DNA of 64,000 nt from Dyadobacter sp. NIV53 (GCF_019711195.1 NZ_CP081299.1:7350501-7414500); one strand, 5' to 3'. Positions 10,001 through 19,274 are shown, counted from the first letter of the stretch. The notes: generated from the letters alone by a model not told the origin. Program-made: numbers and translations.

Positions 10001-10392
10001 AGTTCCCCAAGCTCCACTTGATTGGCTAGCGCGATCGGCGCTACTTTTTCTAATATCCTTTCGTACTCACTCTTTCCCGTGTATGCACCGCCGCCAATCT
10101 TGAAATCATAGTCGATTTTAGGTCCGACATTGTACAAAACCGGAGATGTGCCGAGTAGCGTCCTGCCGGAAAAAACTTTGAGGAATATATCAACCGGCCT
10201 CGATTCGGACACGTGCACAAGTGTGGGATTGAAAAAATTCTCATACTTTCCCTGCGCGTCAGTTTGAGTGGCGATCAGTAGCTTCTCTGATCGAAGGTCC
10301 TTATACAAGACCTGAACAGTAACGTTGGACAACGGAGCGTCATGCTCGGAATGGATCACTCCGGAGATGTGGAATTGGATAGGACGTGGCAT
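4012..10392 (-). CDS. Tc toxin TcA, N-terminal and central part
   Basis: This 2126-residue ORF covers most of a TcA subunit. Residues about 1-100 look like a transthyretin/carboxypeptidase-regulatory-like beta domain (HISGVIHSEHDAPLSNVTV). It is followed by a large alpha-helical VRP1-like region containing GDLCECEECQSVLSPAAYFVDVL, a TcA hallmark. Then come a neuraminidase-like/ABC-toxin region around residues 1450-1500 (NLEMVGLFDDQEMGILHVLG) and the conserved segment EALKWYHYIFNP. It ends at ..LNDMNISLPNY where family members continue into the coiled shaft, because of a one-base insertion. No signal peptide is seen; Tc components usually leave by non-classical routes. It is co-oriented with the TcB-TcC gene upstream and forms a complete toxin locus with it. 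Confidence 0.9.
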   Translation of the reverse strand: MPRPIQFHISGVIHSEHDAPLSNVTVQVLYKDLRSEKLLIATQTDAQGKYENFFNPTLVHVSESRPVDIFLKVFSGRTLLGTSPVLYNVGPKIDYDFKIGGGAYTGKSEYERILEKVAPIALANQVELGELVENEEHQDISFLAGETGETAEDITFLNLAHRLTKEQGNIAPDIYYACAKAGMPTNLRNLLLTKADAIQNAIEGGIDKNTISSKWRPEIKKVVGRFNSLASKQVLIGDDKQSVLFRKTLGSVLTEAEQNVFADTLFNHEQEEPAKFWENLKLKPGFTDGKAIEKAKKLLALNTLTSGQPELTNHLFKLQGNDPDLAEASGFAKFSEEDWQEHIRKAAVIDFPDWVTGDSVEEQTQFYAAALENRNKQLYPTPFFASRLKKDTQSTFAHQRDIQQFLLKNPEFDLKTTHFQKAFNQAALEGISDRNGLETELKTVVRLSKLADDYEKVSALQRKGISSATDAVHKFGEAQFEKEFAGQLGGATNASKIYRRAVSVHNKTSLIKVGDQARNNLKMYALGGNLISGGDLCECEECQSVLSPAAYFVDVLAFIRNADKDQATYDKLIERRPDLPYILLTCKNTNSPLPYIDLVNELLEKEVLKKLDPDRLMKNSYQSEGSAAELVALPEHVNPAAYEPLKGISGDTVFSQALPLDLSLEEVRVYSEKLGWQRYQLMEVFSGNQLSAKWNDPALARELLGFSGAELDIISGRTPFSLPEMDQAETTIQSLLTLTGLSYVELLQLLGTYFLNPKTNTGRMKIFQKVAGDNENVLTCNLNELFISGFNNAWLHKLTRFVRLWKGIKWDLYDLDQVLTTLLDNPAFPETAQFETKILLPLARVETISRQLHLTHSQTITLIAPISTALYLDHTKAAQPEIPSLYTQLFRNRLVSELEGSPFTENPDQLTGLLWSHKDPIGAALNVSVGDIAVLEQSGEVLSLASLSRVYREVLLSKTLRISLANLQLIQTAFGLRAADTGWDAADLIDFLEHYEIFKSTRVPIQKLLETLGSKVGEDYRLPLDDTFISSIIDFSNRLTPPEGEEAEDKDSIIREIIAFFTNNATLKSALAGPLTNPDDLSIKKTITAFIDPTESEILFKLPASQIAAQLRSLSDFVDAYLLCKVTPMLLKDWGFDMAEIKWMHDNRNRLGIAALWNEIPALNPEVYHAWISLFHLSKLNKERTDKTVSLISLLNTALSENTGAKAAYFTQFVKIFAIREESLELLAGTKNDFDDKGQLWLSFPDDFLRVKPLLDLLESNKTLVSLGASATQVAALLNPEPGPSDAKSVRNLLKTKYTNDQWLDIIKPISNRLRRRRKNALVKFLINKDDRWTSADDLYHHLLIDTEMETCMMTSRLKQAIGSVQLFIHRCLMNLEVGITLSSEFEKEWHEWRKAYRVWEANRKIFLYPENWIEPDLRDNKSPFFLELESQLKQSEVTEETAKDALQSYLEKLDKVSNLEMVGLFDDQEMGILHVLGRTQTLPHQYYYRTQQNGEWSAWTKVDLDINSDHIIMVVWNSRLLILWGEFTEKQGKGGSTSISNPADGPMTMSSTEAPTYFEMKLPWSEYKKGKWGGKKISKEVAVLDNTYGKANWSLSSRLLNGNLLIRIVETRPPAKEKKIGPVIYTQLFLGTFEFDSCNGSPKLKPTTTNGLLPEKLRMIKDVVPDGIWMKETILKDSFSLMNSGVAKSLLFKTKFTENELFESTPGQFRLLPNHHQIEAQKTISFFFNNEKNTFFARSSDRLLPLLSVDDNVPHILARETNHSTLNPAENETSPAQHYIKKEYTFQTFYHPHACELIRKLNVEGVDALYAHQETDQEKELFTADRYNPTNFVLKPYPVETLDFKFGGAYSLYNWELFYHAPLLIATRLAQNQRFLEALKWYHYIFNPTQSAGSGTDGEQFWITKPFKQEIRNGIQPIEELLLDEHFVDELNRQIEYWEHNPFNPHAVARTRQFAYMLRVVTLYIDNLIQWGDQLFQRDTIESINEATLLYTLASNILGKRKERVPARAVVSEKSFSDIFEKLDPFHNSLAELEIYINPSGDGPNTGRMLMPVFGIPGNDLVLKYWDTVADRLFKIRNCMNLQGEVRQLPLFEPPIDPALLVKGRAAGLDLNSILNDMNISLPNY

Positions 10393-10491
10393 ATTATGGA
10401 AAATTCAAGATGGAATTTTGGGGATATTTTTTTCTTTTTATTTATTCTCTTTCACACTTTATTCACAATAAGAAATTTTTCCAGCGTCTTT

Positions 10492-10932
10492 CTACCTCCC
10501 CCACCCAAACAGGAAGGTAATGTCCTGATACTCCTCGTTCTCCACCAATTTGCCAAGTGCAACGCTGTTGGCATCCAGAATAAGTTTCAACCTCGTAATC
10601 AGCACGTCGAACTCACTAAGGTTGTCGGTCATCGATACTTTTAAATCAATAACTGTCTCGGACCCGATTCCGAAGTAGACTTTTGACTGGCCAAGAAGTA
10701 ACTCACCCGAAAAGGCTTTGATACAAATATCAACCGGCCGTGATTCTGAAATCTCTGCAGGCGTAGGGTTGAAAACAATATCATAATTTCCTTTTGAATC
10801 TGTTTGCCCGGACATCAGCAGCTTCTCTGAACGAAGCTGCTTGTGAAGGACCTGAACGGTGACATTGGACAGCTTAGCGTTGAGCTCGGATTGGATGGTT
10901 CCTGAGATGTGGAATTGGATGGGGTGGGGCAT
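10492..10932 (-). CDS. Truncated duplicate of the TcA N-terminal domain
   Basis: This 146-residue ORF is a close copy of the first ~150 residues of the TcA that follows it. Both share PIQFHISG.I.SE, LSNVTVQVL, LRSEKLL, QTD, SESRPVDI, FSG and KLVENEEYQDI. It then stops after FLFGWGR. The order full-length TcA behind a short N-terminal copy suggests tandem duplication followed by internal deletion. It could instead be a free-standing beta-domain protein, for example a decoy or capping subunit. Only the duplication is directly seen. Confidence 0.75.
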   Translation of the reverse strand: MPHPIQFHISGTIQSELNAKLSNVTVQVLHKQLRSEKLLMSGQTDSKGNYDIVFNPTPAEISESRPVDICIKAFSGELLLGQSKVYFGIGSETVIDLKVSMTDNLSEFDVLITRLKLILDANSVALGKLVENEEYQDITFLFGWGR

Positions 10933-11264
10933 GGCGATTCTGATTATTAGGTCGAACTGGGGAAAAATATTTTGAACTTCAGATTAACAATACGAAACCC
11001 CGAGAGCATTTGGACGATCATTACTAAGATTAGCTATTATTGCTGTACTATATTTGCTGACATCCATGGGCCGAAATAAACAGATCGTTGACCGATGGAT
11101 AAAGTTAGCAGTGGTCAAAATGGAGGTGTTGCAAAATCTTGGCGAATATTTGACAATATATTTTATCAATTGTATTGTTCTGATTTGCTTGATAACTATC
11201 CGCTCTACGTATCTAAAAATCCGAATTGTCCCTTCCAACAACCGCCATAAATGGATCACGCATA
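10933..11264. other. Spacer between TcB-TcC and the TcA duplicate
   Basis: About 330 AT-rich bases without a convincing gene. Open frames here on either strand lack motifs. It probably carries the promoter for the TcA genes, but no clear element was recognised. Confidence 0.4.
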
Positions 11265-14200
11265 CTACCACTCAACGGCGAATGCACCTCCTTCGTCTGA
11301 GTGGTATTCTCGCCTACCCGGTTTACCAACTATATTGCCTCCTTCCACGCGTCCAGTATAAGTGGTTTCGGGTTCCGGGATTCCAACTTCGATAGATTCG
11401 ATGGATTCATATGCATCAAATAGTAGAGATAAATCTACGGGGCCAATGCCGAACTCGCCAGCAACAGCCTTAGCAAAACGGTACACGTACGACCCTTCAG
11501 TTGTCTCAAACGTTACGAACGCTCCAACGATTGGGATTGCTTTTCCAGTTAATGTTGTGGCTTTCGCTCCGACCTTTTTTAACGCTTTCTCTCCAACATC
11601 AGTGGCTTGTCCGCCTGGGAATGTTTTCTTGCCAGGAACACTTCTAGCCAATGGTGACCAAAAGTCCGAGATTTTCGCCCCTTTTTTTATAGCATTAGCA
11701 ATTACATCACCTCCTTGTGTTACTCTTATGTAAGGCGCACCCAATACTTTTTCCAAATCCTTGACTCCGCTTAATTTACCTGCACCAGTTTTATAATCAA
11801 GTGCTAAATCGACAACATCACTAGCTTTACGGCCAACAATATGATCAACTGTTTCGCCGGGTTTAAGTAGCAACCCATCAACACTTCTTAGATTTCTACC
11901 GCTCTTTGCTAATACTCCGGCTTTTTCTGGCGGCATTCCTACTTCAACAATTAGTCCTGTATCCATATCAATGACAACCTCCGATGCTAACCTAGATAAG
12001 TTGGTACCAGGAGGGAGTCCTTTTCCGTCGATTCCGGACCTTGCCATGAATTCAAGAGCCATATGTGCCCTTGTGCCCTGAGATGCTCTTGTAAGATCTT
12101 TGAATTCATCTTGGGGTATCTGATCAACCAGACTTTGATAGTATCGAAGTAGCGCTACACCTTCATCATCTATTGATTTTTTGCCTGACCTATCCAATAA
12201 ATTTATTGGGTTGTTATTAGAATAACGAAACAAATTCCCTCCCCCCTCAATCCCAATCGGATCACTACTCAACCACCTCCCAAGCCAAGGCAAATAATAC
12301 CTGGCACTATGATATTCCAGTCCCGTTTCCTCATCCCGCTCCATGCCTGTGTATCGGTAGCGCTTTGCAACTGATCTGATGGCCTGGTTTTTGGCTTGGA
12401 ATGCAGTCGTGCCGAAGGGGTGATACTCCTCATAGCTAATGATCTGCGCGCGTTGGTCCAGTTCCAGGCTGGCTGAGCCTAAATGGTTGTGCAATTGATA
12501 CCTTACCAGTTGCCTTTCGGTATCGTCATCAATTTCGTTTCTGGTTTCGATCATCACAAACCGGTGCCCTTCGTCCATCAGGCTCAGTGTACTGCGTTCG
12601 AGCCCTGCGAGGCGGCCATGGTGGTTTTTGTATACCTCATAACCGGATACATATATACGCTCTTCCATTTTAGATGCATGGGTACCGCCGGCAGTCTCGT
12701 TCTCTGTTATTTTACGGATGCGCTGGCCCTGGCCGTCATACTGGTAATAAGTGGTCATGGGCGTATTGGCATCCACATCTCCACAGCGTTGCCTGATAGT
12801 CCGTACCACTTCTTCCTTAAAATTCCAGCTGATGCTTTCCAGGTGGGGTAGTTCTTCCAGATATCCGTGTTTGGTATGGTGCCGGTACCGTGTATAATGT
12901 CTGGGATTTGAAATACCTCCAACAAATGTTGATACGAGCCGGTTGTTGTTCTGCTCGTAGGTATAACCCCGGGTCCAGCCACCGCCAGCCGCTGTATGTT
13001 TCATTTGAAGGATATTTCCAACGGCATCGTATTGAAATTGCTGTGTATAATTCCGAACACCGAATGGATCATTGGTATTGAGCAGGTGCGTAAACGGCTT
13101 GTCGTTCCAGTTGTCACAATCTCCATAAATCAAACTTTCCGAGTTTTCCTTTCCTGTTGCCTCGATCAACCGGTATAGCGCATCGTAGGTATATTCATTT
13201 TTGGGTTCAATTCGGCTGTTACTAAAAAACGTGACGGCTTGTGAAAGATCCTCGATCGTGGTGATGTTGCCAACCGGGTCATAGGTATAATGCAGGTCCT
13301 GCAACAGGCTGTTGTCGCGTTTTTTACTTTCCAACCGTTTCAACCGGAAAGTTTCTTTATCATAACTAAATCGGGTCACAACATCATTGCCATACTGAAT
13401 ACGTTCGCGCTGCCCCTTTTCATTGTAGCTAATGGCGTTGATATAGACAACCTCATTTTCTGAACCAGCATGTATTACTTTCTGGGCTGAAAGCAGGCCT
13501 GCTTCATTGTAGGACGGAGTGAGGATACTTCTATCAGGCGTGATTTGTCGGGTTACTCTACCCATGGCGTCGGTTTGGGTGGTGAACGTGAACGACTCGT
13601 TTTCCAGTTCTCCCGCATGATCGCCTTCGGTCCAGTTGGCCACCGATTTGTAGTCTTTCAAAAGTTTGCGGGTCGTGGACCTCGGCTGCCCTTTGAAGTC
13701 AAATGCCGGTGTTTCGATGAAGCCGGCGGTATCAAAATACCGAATGGGTTGACCGAGCACGTTACGTTGCTGCAAGTCTGTTTCATTGTCCCGGCCTTCC
13801 TCTAAAAGACTTTCTCCGTAAACGATCAGGTCAAAAATGTGGTCAAGCGTCACGGACCCGTCGCCACCAGTTACTTTACTGTACGAAGGCCGGTGCGCAA
13901 CGTCATAAAAATACTGGAATTCGCGGTTTCTTTCATCCCAGGTACGAACAGGAAGGCCCAGGATGTTGGTAAACAGCCACCGCTTTCCCGCATCCATGCT
14001 ATCCTGAAAAACCATTTTCCCCAGCATGTCGTACTTGTACCGTACGACGTCATTTCCACGCGCGTCGGTCACCTTCCTAAGATTACCCTCGGTATCAAGC
14101 GAAACCGTCGTAAGGTAAAATTCGTCCTGCTCGCCATCACGGTTGTGTTCGACTGAAAGTATGGGCCTGCCCAGGGTGTCCAGGTGCATGATGCCAGGTG

Positions 14201-17200
14201 TGTTCGCATGTCTGGCCGCTTTCTCCGCTGCGGCCTTCTCCCTGATCGGATCCTTCCCATCAGCAATGAGCTGCTCATCGATCAATTGGTTGATCCGGCC
14301 ATCGTACCATTCGGATTCTAAAACGGTGTCATTGGGATCATAAACGGTTTGTTTCCAGGAGTCAAATTCCAGGCGGCTGAGCGTACCGTCAGGCATTTTG
14401 GTTTTTTTCAAACGTCCCATGGCGTCGTAGAACATCACCGGTGATACGCCGCTTTCTACCAGCTCTCTGGCGTCCTCGAAAGCATTTGTTACCGAGAAAT
14501 AAGGCTCATATTGTTTAACAGCATTTCCTTTGTTGTTCAGGATTGTCCTGCCATTACCTATCCAGCGCAACTGTTTTGGATTTAGAGCACCACTATTTAT
14601 TTCACTTACGGTATAGCTGCCCGATGCGTCTATGATCGATTTTTCGGCTTTACCTGGTTCCGCCTGAACTTTTTTCATGATCACCTGCCCGAGTCCGTTG
14701 GCGTATTCAAAGGACAATTGTACCGGTGATTCGCTGTTATCTTTAAAATGCTCTTGTCTGACAATGGATGCAGTTACAGCTGGTTTGCCCGTATTTTTAT
14801 ACACATCAAAATCGTAAACAAAGCGTATCGTTGCATGCTGAAGAAGACGCTTTGCAGTCGCTGTTAATGCAATGGAATCGGCTGTGCCTTCCGCTGTTAA
14901 CGGCGTATTGAAAAATTGCAGGATCAAATCCTTTTCTTCTTCCTCTGTAAACCCGGCAATTCCATCCAAATCATCTGCCTCCGTCCCTTTTCCCATGACG
15001 GCAATAGCCTTTACCAGGCCCAGCTCGTCCATCAATGCTTCGGAAATATTGCCATTGATATCGCGCATCCGTTGAGGCGAAAGCGTGTAAAAATTAAATA
15101 GTTCTACCGAGGACCTATTACCCAAAGCGTCCTGGGTCTGGTCGATAAAGAGAAAATAGTTTTTATAATATTTAACCTTTGTGATCGCACCGTATGGATC
15201 AGTATACGAAATGGGCGCGTAGAATCTTTTTTGTGCGTCGGCATCCGTTTCGTCTGCGGTGCAGAACTGAGTCGTGCCCGATCGTATCCACCAATTTTGG
15301 TCGTCACAATGCGTGAATCGTCCCGTTTCTAACAGCGCATCATTCACTTTTTCGCCATAGATGTCGTTCAGCAACGCGGGTGTATAAGCCAGCTGGTAGC
15401 TCTCAAAGGGTAATGCAAGGGACTCTAACGTATGAAGCGGCAATGGCTCATCGAGGGTATTTTTGATATAAGTTGTACGTACATGTTCAATCAATCGCTT
15501 CTGGGATGTTCCGGGTGCGGGTTGCCTGTTTGTTTCCTGATAGGCTGCATCTTCCGACAGATCCAGTATTTGGTCAAAATTATTCAGAGAATAATATGAT
15601 CCTGTTTTCGGGATTCCTTTAAGCTCAAATGTTTCGACCTCTGACGGCAGCCTGAGTCTGTAAAGGTCATTCCCGGTCAGGTCATTGGTAAAGCTGCTCC
15701 GGGTATAAATGATGATGGTTCTATTTTGTTCAGACCGTATGTCGTCGGTTAACAAAGTGTTGTCAACCAATCTTGGATACACCACTGAGGCACTCTCAAG
15801 TATATTTCCATATTCATCCAGTTTGACGTTGAGATTATGCGCTATTCTCGGGTCGTTGGTATTCCTCTCGTAACTGTAAGTAATTGCTTCGCTCTCCCTG
15901 CATATATAAACCGCATGCCGGTTGCTTCCTTTGGGTTGTAAAATTTCGATTACGCAATTATGCGTAGAAACCGAGTAAGGCGTTAGTTGCTTCCTGATAT
16001 CATCGGTTGACGGGTTTTCAGCTGGGGCGTCCAGCGCAAAAACTTCCGAGCGTAATGACATACCTTTACAAGCACGTAAAGCCTCCCTTTGCTCACCAAA
16101 ACTCAGGTGCCTGGTAATGGAATCTTGTAATCCGGGTGCTGCAACGATACGTGCGTCTGGTAGGGTGACTTCATGATGAAGCGCATCATAACCAAGTCTA
16201 CGCATTTCCCTGTACCAGTAGTCGATTTCAAATTGCCCGAGGATCTTGTCGTCTCCTAAAAATGCACCCGTGTGGAACCAGGTCTTTGAAACAACAGGTT
16301 CCTGATGCAGCTCTTTATCCACAATGTTTGACGACGTGCCCTTCTCGCAGTTTTCGAAATGCTCTGAGTCTGTTTGTTCCACCATGCCGAATCCCCGAAA
16401 TTCCCGTTCCAAATGATCGTAATATCCATGGTGATAACGGTAGCTTGTGACAAAACGGTAGCCCGATATTTTATCAACGGTTTGGGTCCTGGAAACGCAA
16501 TGTACCGGGAATTGAAGCTGTGTAAGCCAGGGCTTGCCTGCCAGTTTATCCTCGATATAGAACTTTGTGGAAGGAGCGTATTCAAAGGACACCTCTTTGC
16601 CCAGGTTATTCTTATAGCCTGTCATGACGTGAGGCTTTTTACTGCCCATCAGGTCGATATATTTAAAAGGGGCTTGGGTATCCTTGGAAAGCGGTGATGA
16701 CCAGACAATACAGGCGACCCCGTTACCGAGCAAATCGATAATCGAAATTTGAGCCTGGGTGTGAATTTCAGGAAATGATTCTATCTCAAAGGGGACGGTT
16801 CCGAATCTGTTCCCGCTTAAATTTTTCCAACATGAAAATTTATTTTTGCCCAGATAAATAATATCAGCAGTGCCCGAACCGTCGATATCTGCAAGTTTAA
16901 GGTATGTGGGATTAAAGGAATCCGGGTAGTCGAACAAAGGCGGGTTGTCCATCGCAACCTTCGCTCCGAAACTGCCGAATCCAGTGTTTGGCCAATAGCA
17001 GACCTCTCCGTTTCGGATCCGAACAATATCTGTTAAACCGTCACCCGACATATCGGCCAAAAAAATAGACTGTTTTTCATCAGCAAAAACAATGGCCGGA
17101 CCGGCTTCTTCATCGAATGGTTTAGGGGTCAGGCGTGCAACCGAATAGCCATTGCGGCCCTCCGACTGATACCAGGTGAAAACGTGATCCTCAGAAATGA

Positions 17201-18815
17201 GAATTTCGGGCCGCCCGTCACCATCCAGGTCAAGAATACGGGTGTTTGGGTCGCCCAGGTCTATGTTGGGCAAATGCTCAAAATATCTGTAAGCAAGCCA
17301 TTCTTGATTATCGTCGAGTTCATAATAGCCGGGTTCAGTTCCACCGAAATTTACAAACTGCCTCCCTCCATCTGCATCCAGGTCCATTAACTGCAGCTTG
17401 CTTCCCAGCCCCTTGAACGATGGCTTTGGGTCTACCAGTTGTGCCGGCTCAAATTGCCCATCGCCAAGGTTATGCTTGTAATACCAGCCGGTAGCTTGTT
17501 CTGTCAGAATTCCTGATAGTCCCTCGTTGTAAAGATCGGTAAATTGGTAGCGCTGATCAGCTAATCCCGCGGGAGCTTGGAGCAGTGAATCAAGTGAAAC
17601 TTGCTTTATCTGGTCGTTCCATTCGTGTTTCTGGTATTCAAATTCGGTTGCTGGCAGACGCTTACTAGTGTAAGTACCATTTTCTTGTTTGATGTAACCA
17701 AACGATGTAACTGACTTTAAAAATGTGAAATCCAGTTCAGGCGTCTGATCATACTCAAAATTTAACGACTTGACCAAAGCCGAGCCACCCGGGAGTTCTC
17801 GGAAATGATGCCATGTCAAAACCCGTCTGCATAGGCGGGTTGTTCTTATTTCAAAACCTGCTTTGTAGTCAGAGAAAGAATCACTCCGATAGTTCCATAT
17901 TTTAGTCTCTGCGAAAGGTGCTTCGTTGTCATATTCCCCGTAATCGAAAATGGTTTTAAACATAAAATCACTTTCAGCGGGGTAGGGATCACCGAATTTA
18001 GAGTATGGTGTCTTATTTCCATACAATACTTTCGCGAGGTAGGTATTGGTGTAGGTGATATCTCCATTTTTTACCCGGTTATTATTGTGCAGAAGATCCG
18101 GGATCTCCTCTGCATTTTCTATTTTATAATGGTATTGACAGCAATTTCCTTTGTCGTCAAAAACGAAATCGGGCAGCCATTCAAATATTTTGTGTGGATT
18201 TTTTGGATCCGCCACGACAGACTCACTACTCCACCCCAAAAGTGTTGTAATGTTATCCCCAGTTTGTACGCGCCATTTAATTGTGCCCGACCTGATATTG
18301 GTCCATCGTTCTATACGGGCAAATAGGCCTTCGATACGGGGTTTGTAAAAACGTATGGTATGAGACCCGTCCGTAGACGTTCTCTCAGCAATTACGTAAT
18401 CTCCATTTTCATCTTTGGCAAAAGTCCCGTCATCGTGTTTTTTAAACACTGGCACCAAATCCTCAGTACCTGAAAAAAGATAAGTGTCGGATTCGAGTGC
18501 ATCCAGATATGTGGGAAGACCTTTGTCTGTCTTCCGTCTGATACTGGGAAGATCATAATTCCACCCAAGGCCAAAAATACCGTTTCCAGCGCCTGAATTG
18601 TAAGAAAGATTTAACGAAGGCGACGCACCTCTTGCAGGTGAAAAAGGAAGGGGGACCGAAAATGAGGCAGTACCGTTAACCGCATTTACAGAAAACTTTT
18701 CGTCTATTCCCCGGATCGCCCCGCTACCTTTGGGTAAGGAATTGGAAGGAGTTTCAATCGCGTTTGACTTGGTCGAGGCATCCCGGTCTTTGAGAAAGGC
18801 TGAATCTGTTTTCAT
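11265..18815 (-). CDS. TcB-TcC fusion toxin (SpvB / RHS) with RecB-like nuclease tip
   Basis: The product is a 2516-residue fused TcB-TcC. The N-terminus has the SpvB signature (GAIRGIDEKFSVNAVNGTAS, then LSYNSGAGNGIFGLGW). VCBS/FG-GAP-like repeats follow (DLDGDGRPEIL, DMSGDGLTDIV, DIDGSGTADII), then TcB middle regions and many RHS/YD repeats. The RHS core lies at about 2150-2213 (GLEYHSARYYLPWLGRWLSS, DPIGIEGGGNLFRYSNNNP). This shell normally encloses and self-cleaves a variable toxin. The last ~300 residues are that variable part. They contain TRAHMALEF, then SVDGLLL about 60 residues on, then VVDLALDYKTG. The spacing and motifs recall the H..LE / D / DxK motifs of RecB/Cas4-type PD-(D/E)XK nucleases. 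Shell assignment is firm; the toxin activity is an inference. Confidence 0.9.
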   Translation of the reverse strand: MKTDSAFLKDRDASTKSNAIETPSNSLPKGSGAIRGIDEKFSVNAVNGTASFSVPLPFSPARGASPSLNLSYNSGAGNGIFGLGWNYDLPSIRRKTDKGLPTYLDALESDTYLFSGTEDLVPVFKKHDDGTFAKDENGDYVIAERTSTDGSHTIRFYKPRIEGLFARIERWTNIRSGTIKWRVQTGDNITTLLGWSSESVVADPKNPHKIFEWLPDFVFDDKGNCCQYHYKIENAEEIPDLLHNNNRVKNGDITYTNTYLAKVLYGNKTPYSKFGDPYPAESDFMFKTIFDYGEYDNEAPFAETKIWNYRSDSFSDYKAGFEIRTTRLCRRVLTWHHFRELPGGSALVKSLNFEYDQTPELDFTFLKSVTSFGYIKQENGTYTSKRLPATEFEYQKHEWNDQIKQVSLDSLLQAPAGLADQRYQFTDLYNEGLSGILTEQATGWYYKHNLGDGQFEPAQLVDPKPSFKGLGSKLQLMDLDADGGRQFVNFGGTEPGYYELDDNQEWLAYRYFEHLPNIDLGDPNTRILDLDGDGRPEILISEDHVFTWYQSEGRNGYSVARLTPKPFDEEAGPAIVFADEKQSIFLADMSGDGLTDIVRIRNGEVCYWPNTGFGSFGAKVAMDNPPLFDYPDSFNPTYLKLADIDGSGTADIIYLGKNKFSCWKNLSGNRFGTVPFEIESFPEIHTQAQISIIDLLGNGVACIVWSSPLSKDTQAPFKYIDLMGSKKPHVMTGYKNNLGKEVSFEYAPSTKFYIEDKLAGKPWLTQLQFPVHCVSRTQTVDKISGYRFVTSYRYHHGYYDHLEREFRGFGMVEQTDSEHFENCEKGTSSNIVDKELHQEPVVSKTWFHTGAFLGDDKILGQFEIDYWYREMRRLGYDALHHEVTLPDARIVAAPGLQDSITRHLSFGEQREALRACKGMSLRSEVFALDAPAENPSTDDIRKQLTPYSVSTHNCVIEILQPKGSNRHAVYICRESEAITYSYERNTNDPRIAHNLNVKLDEYGNILESASVVYPRLVDNTLLTDDIRSEQNRTIIIYTRSSFTNDLTGNDLYRLRLPSEVETFELKGIPKTGSYYSLNNFDQILDLSEDAAYQETNRQPAPGTSQKRLIEHVRTTYIKNTLDEPLPLHTLESLALPFESYQLAYTPALLNDIYGEKVNDALLETGRFTHCDDQNWWIRSGTTQFCTADETDADAQKRFYAPISYTDPYGAITKVKYYKNYFLFIDQTQDALGNRSSVELFNFYTLSPQRMRDINGNISEALMDELGLVKAIAVMGKGTEADDLDGIAGFTEEEEKDLILQFFNTPLTAEGTADSIALTATAKRLLQHATIRFVYDFDVYKNTGKPAVTASIVRQEHFKDNSESPVQLSFEYANGLGQVIMKKVQAEPGKAEKSIIDASGSYTVSEINSGALNPKQLRWIGNGRTILNNKGNAVKQYEPYFSVTNAFEDARELVESGVSPVMFYDAMGRLKKTKMPDGTLSRLEFDSWKQTVYDPNDTVLESEWYDGRINQLIDEQLIADGKDPIREKAAAEKAARHANTPGIMHLDTLGRPILSVEHNRDGEQDEFYLTTVSLDTEGNLRKVTDARGNDVVRYKYDMLGKMVFQDSMDAGKRWLFTNILGLPVRTWDERNREFQYFYDVAHRPSYSKVTGGDGSVTLDHIFDLIVYGESLLEEGRDNETDLQQRNVLGQPIRYFDTAGFIETPAFDFKGQPRSTTRKLLKDYKSVANWTEGDHAGELENESFTFTTQTDAMGRVTRQITPDRSILTPSYNEAGLLSAQKVIHAGSENEVVYINAISYNEKGQRERIQYGNDVVTRFSYDKETFRLKRLESKKRDNSLLQDLHYTYDPVGNITTIEDLSQAVTFFSNSRIEPKNEYTYDALYRLIEATGKENSESLIYGDCDNWNDKPFTHLLNTNDPFGVRNYTQQFQYDAVGNILQMKHTAAGGGWTRGYTYEQNNNRLVSTFVGGISNPRHYTRYRHHTKHGYLEELPHLESISWNFKEEVVRTIRQRCGDVDANTPMTTYYQYDGQGQRIRKITENETAGGTHASKMEERIYVSGYEVYKNHHGRLAGLERSTLSLMDEGHRFVMIETRNEIDDDTERQLVRYQLHNHLGSASLELDQRAQIISYEEYHPFGTTAFQAKNQAIRSVAKRYRYTGMERDEETGLEYHSARYYLPWLGRWLSSDPIGIEGGGNLFRYSNNNPINLLDRSGKKSIDDEGVALLRYYQSLVDQIPQDEFKDLTRASQGTRAHMALEFMARSGIDGKGLPPGTNLSRLASEVVIDMDTGLIVEVGMPPEKAGVLAKSGRNLRSVDGLLLKPGETVDHIVGRKASDVVDLALDYKTGAGKLSGVKDLEKVLGAPYIRVTQGGDVIANAIKKGAKISDFWSPLARSVPGKKTFPGGQATDVGEKALKKVGAKATTLTGKAIPIVGAFVTFETTEGSYVYRFAKAVAGEFGIGPVDLSLLFDAYESIESIEVGIPEPETTYTGRVEGGNIVGKPGRREYHSDEGGAFAVEW

Positions 18816-19274
18816 TTTCGAAATTGATTTGTTTCAACTAGACAATCCTTCTGTTTATGACCAGCTTTTTTGCTCGGACCAAGTTCTCATCTAAATCATG
18901 CCCTAATTTACTGCCCGAAAACTTCTACTTAAAATTGAATTTTAGGTCTTTCGAGCCCCAATCAGTATTAATTACTAAAATGAAGTGACATCTTTCAAAA
19001 TGTATGGTGATTTGCAAAAGTTATTGCCTCAAATGGATCGAACACGCGTTTTTCAGGAAAACTAGTTACTATGCAATGAGCCTGAAGTGCACTATTATTC
19101 GTTTTATGTGTAAATCTAAAATCTTATTACTGATGTCGAGATTATGAAATTTTTTATTGAGGTTTATAAAAGCTGCTCAAAGAAAAGTACCACCTGTTCT
19201 TCATTGATGGTAGGAAGATTTTGGACAGCTTACAATCCTTTAAAGTATCGTTTTTTTATACAACAGACGACAGC
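18816..19274. other. Toxin upstream region / Tn3 boundary
   Basis: An AT-rich spacer between the divergent TcB-TcC and Tn3 transposase genes. It should contain both promoters. I cannot place a confident transposon terminal repeat or promoter. ORFs starting before 19275 are weak. Confidence 0.35.

Noticed and set aside
11054..11395. Plus-strand frame across the TcB-TcC end as a possible immunity gene.
   Set aside because: It overlaps the toxin tip antisense and reads like random translation; Tc toxins do not usually have an adjacent immunity gene.
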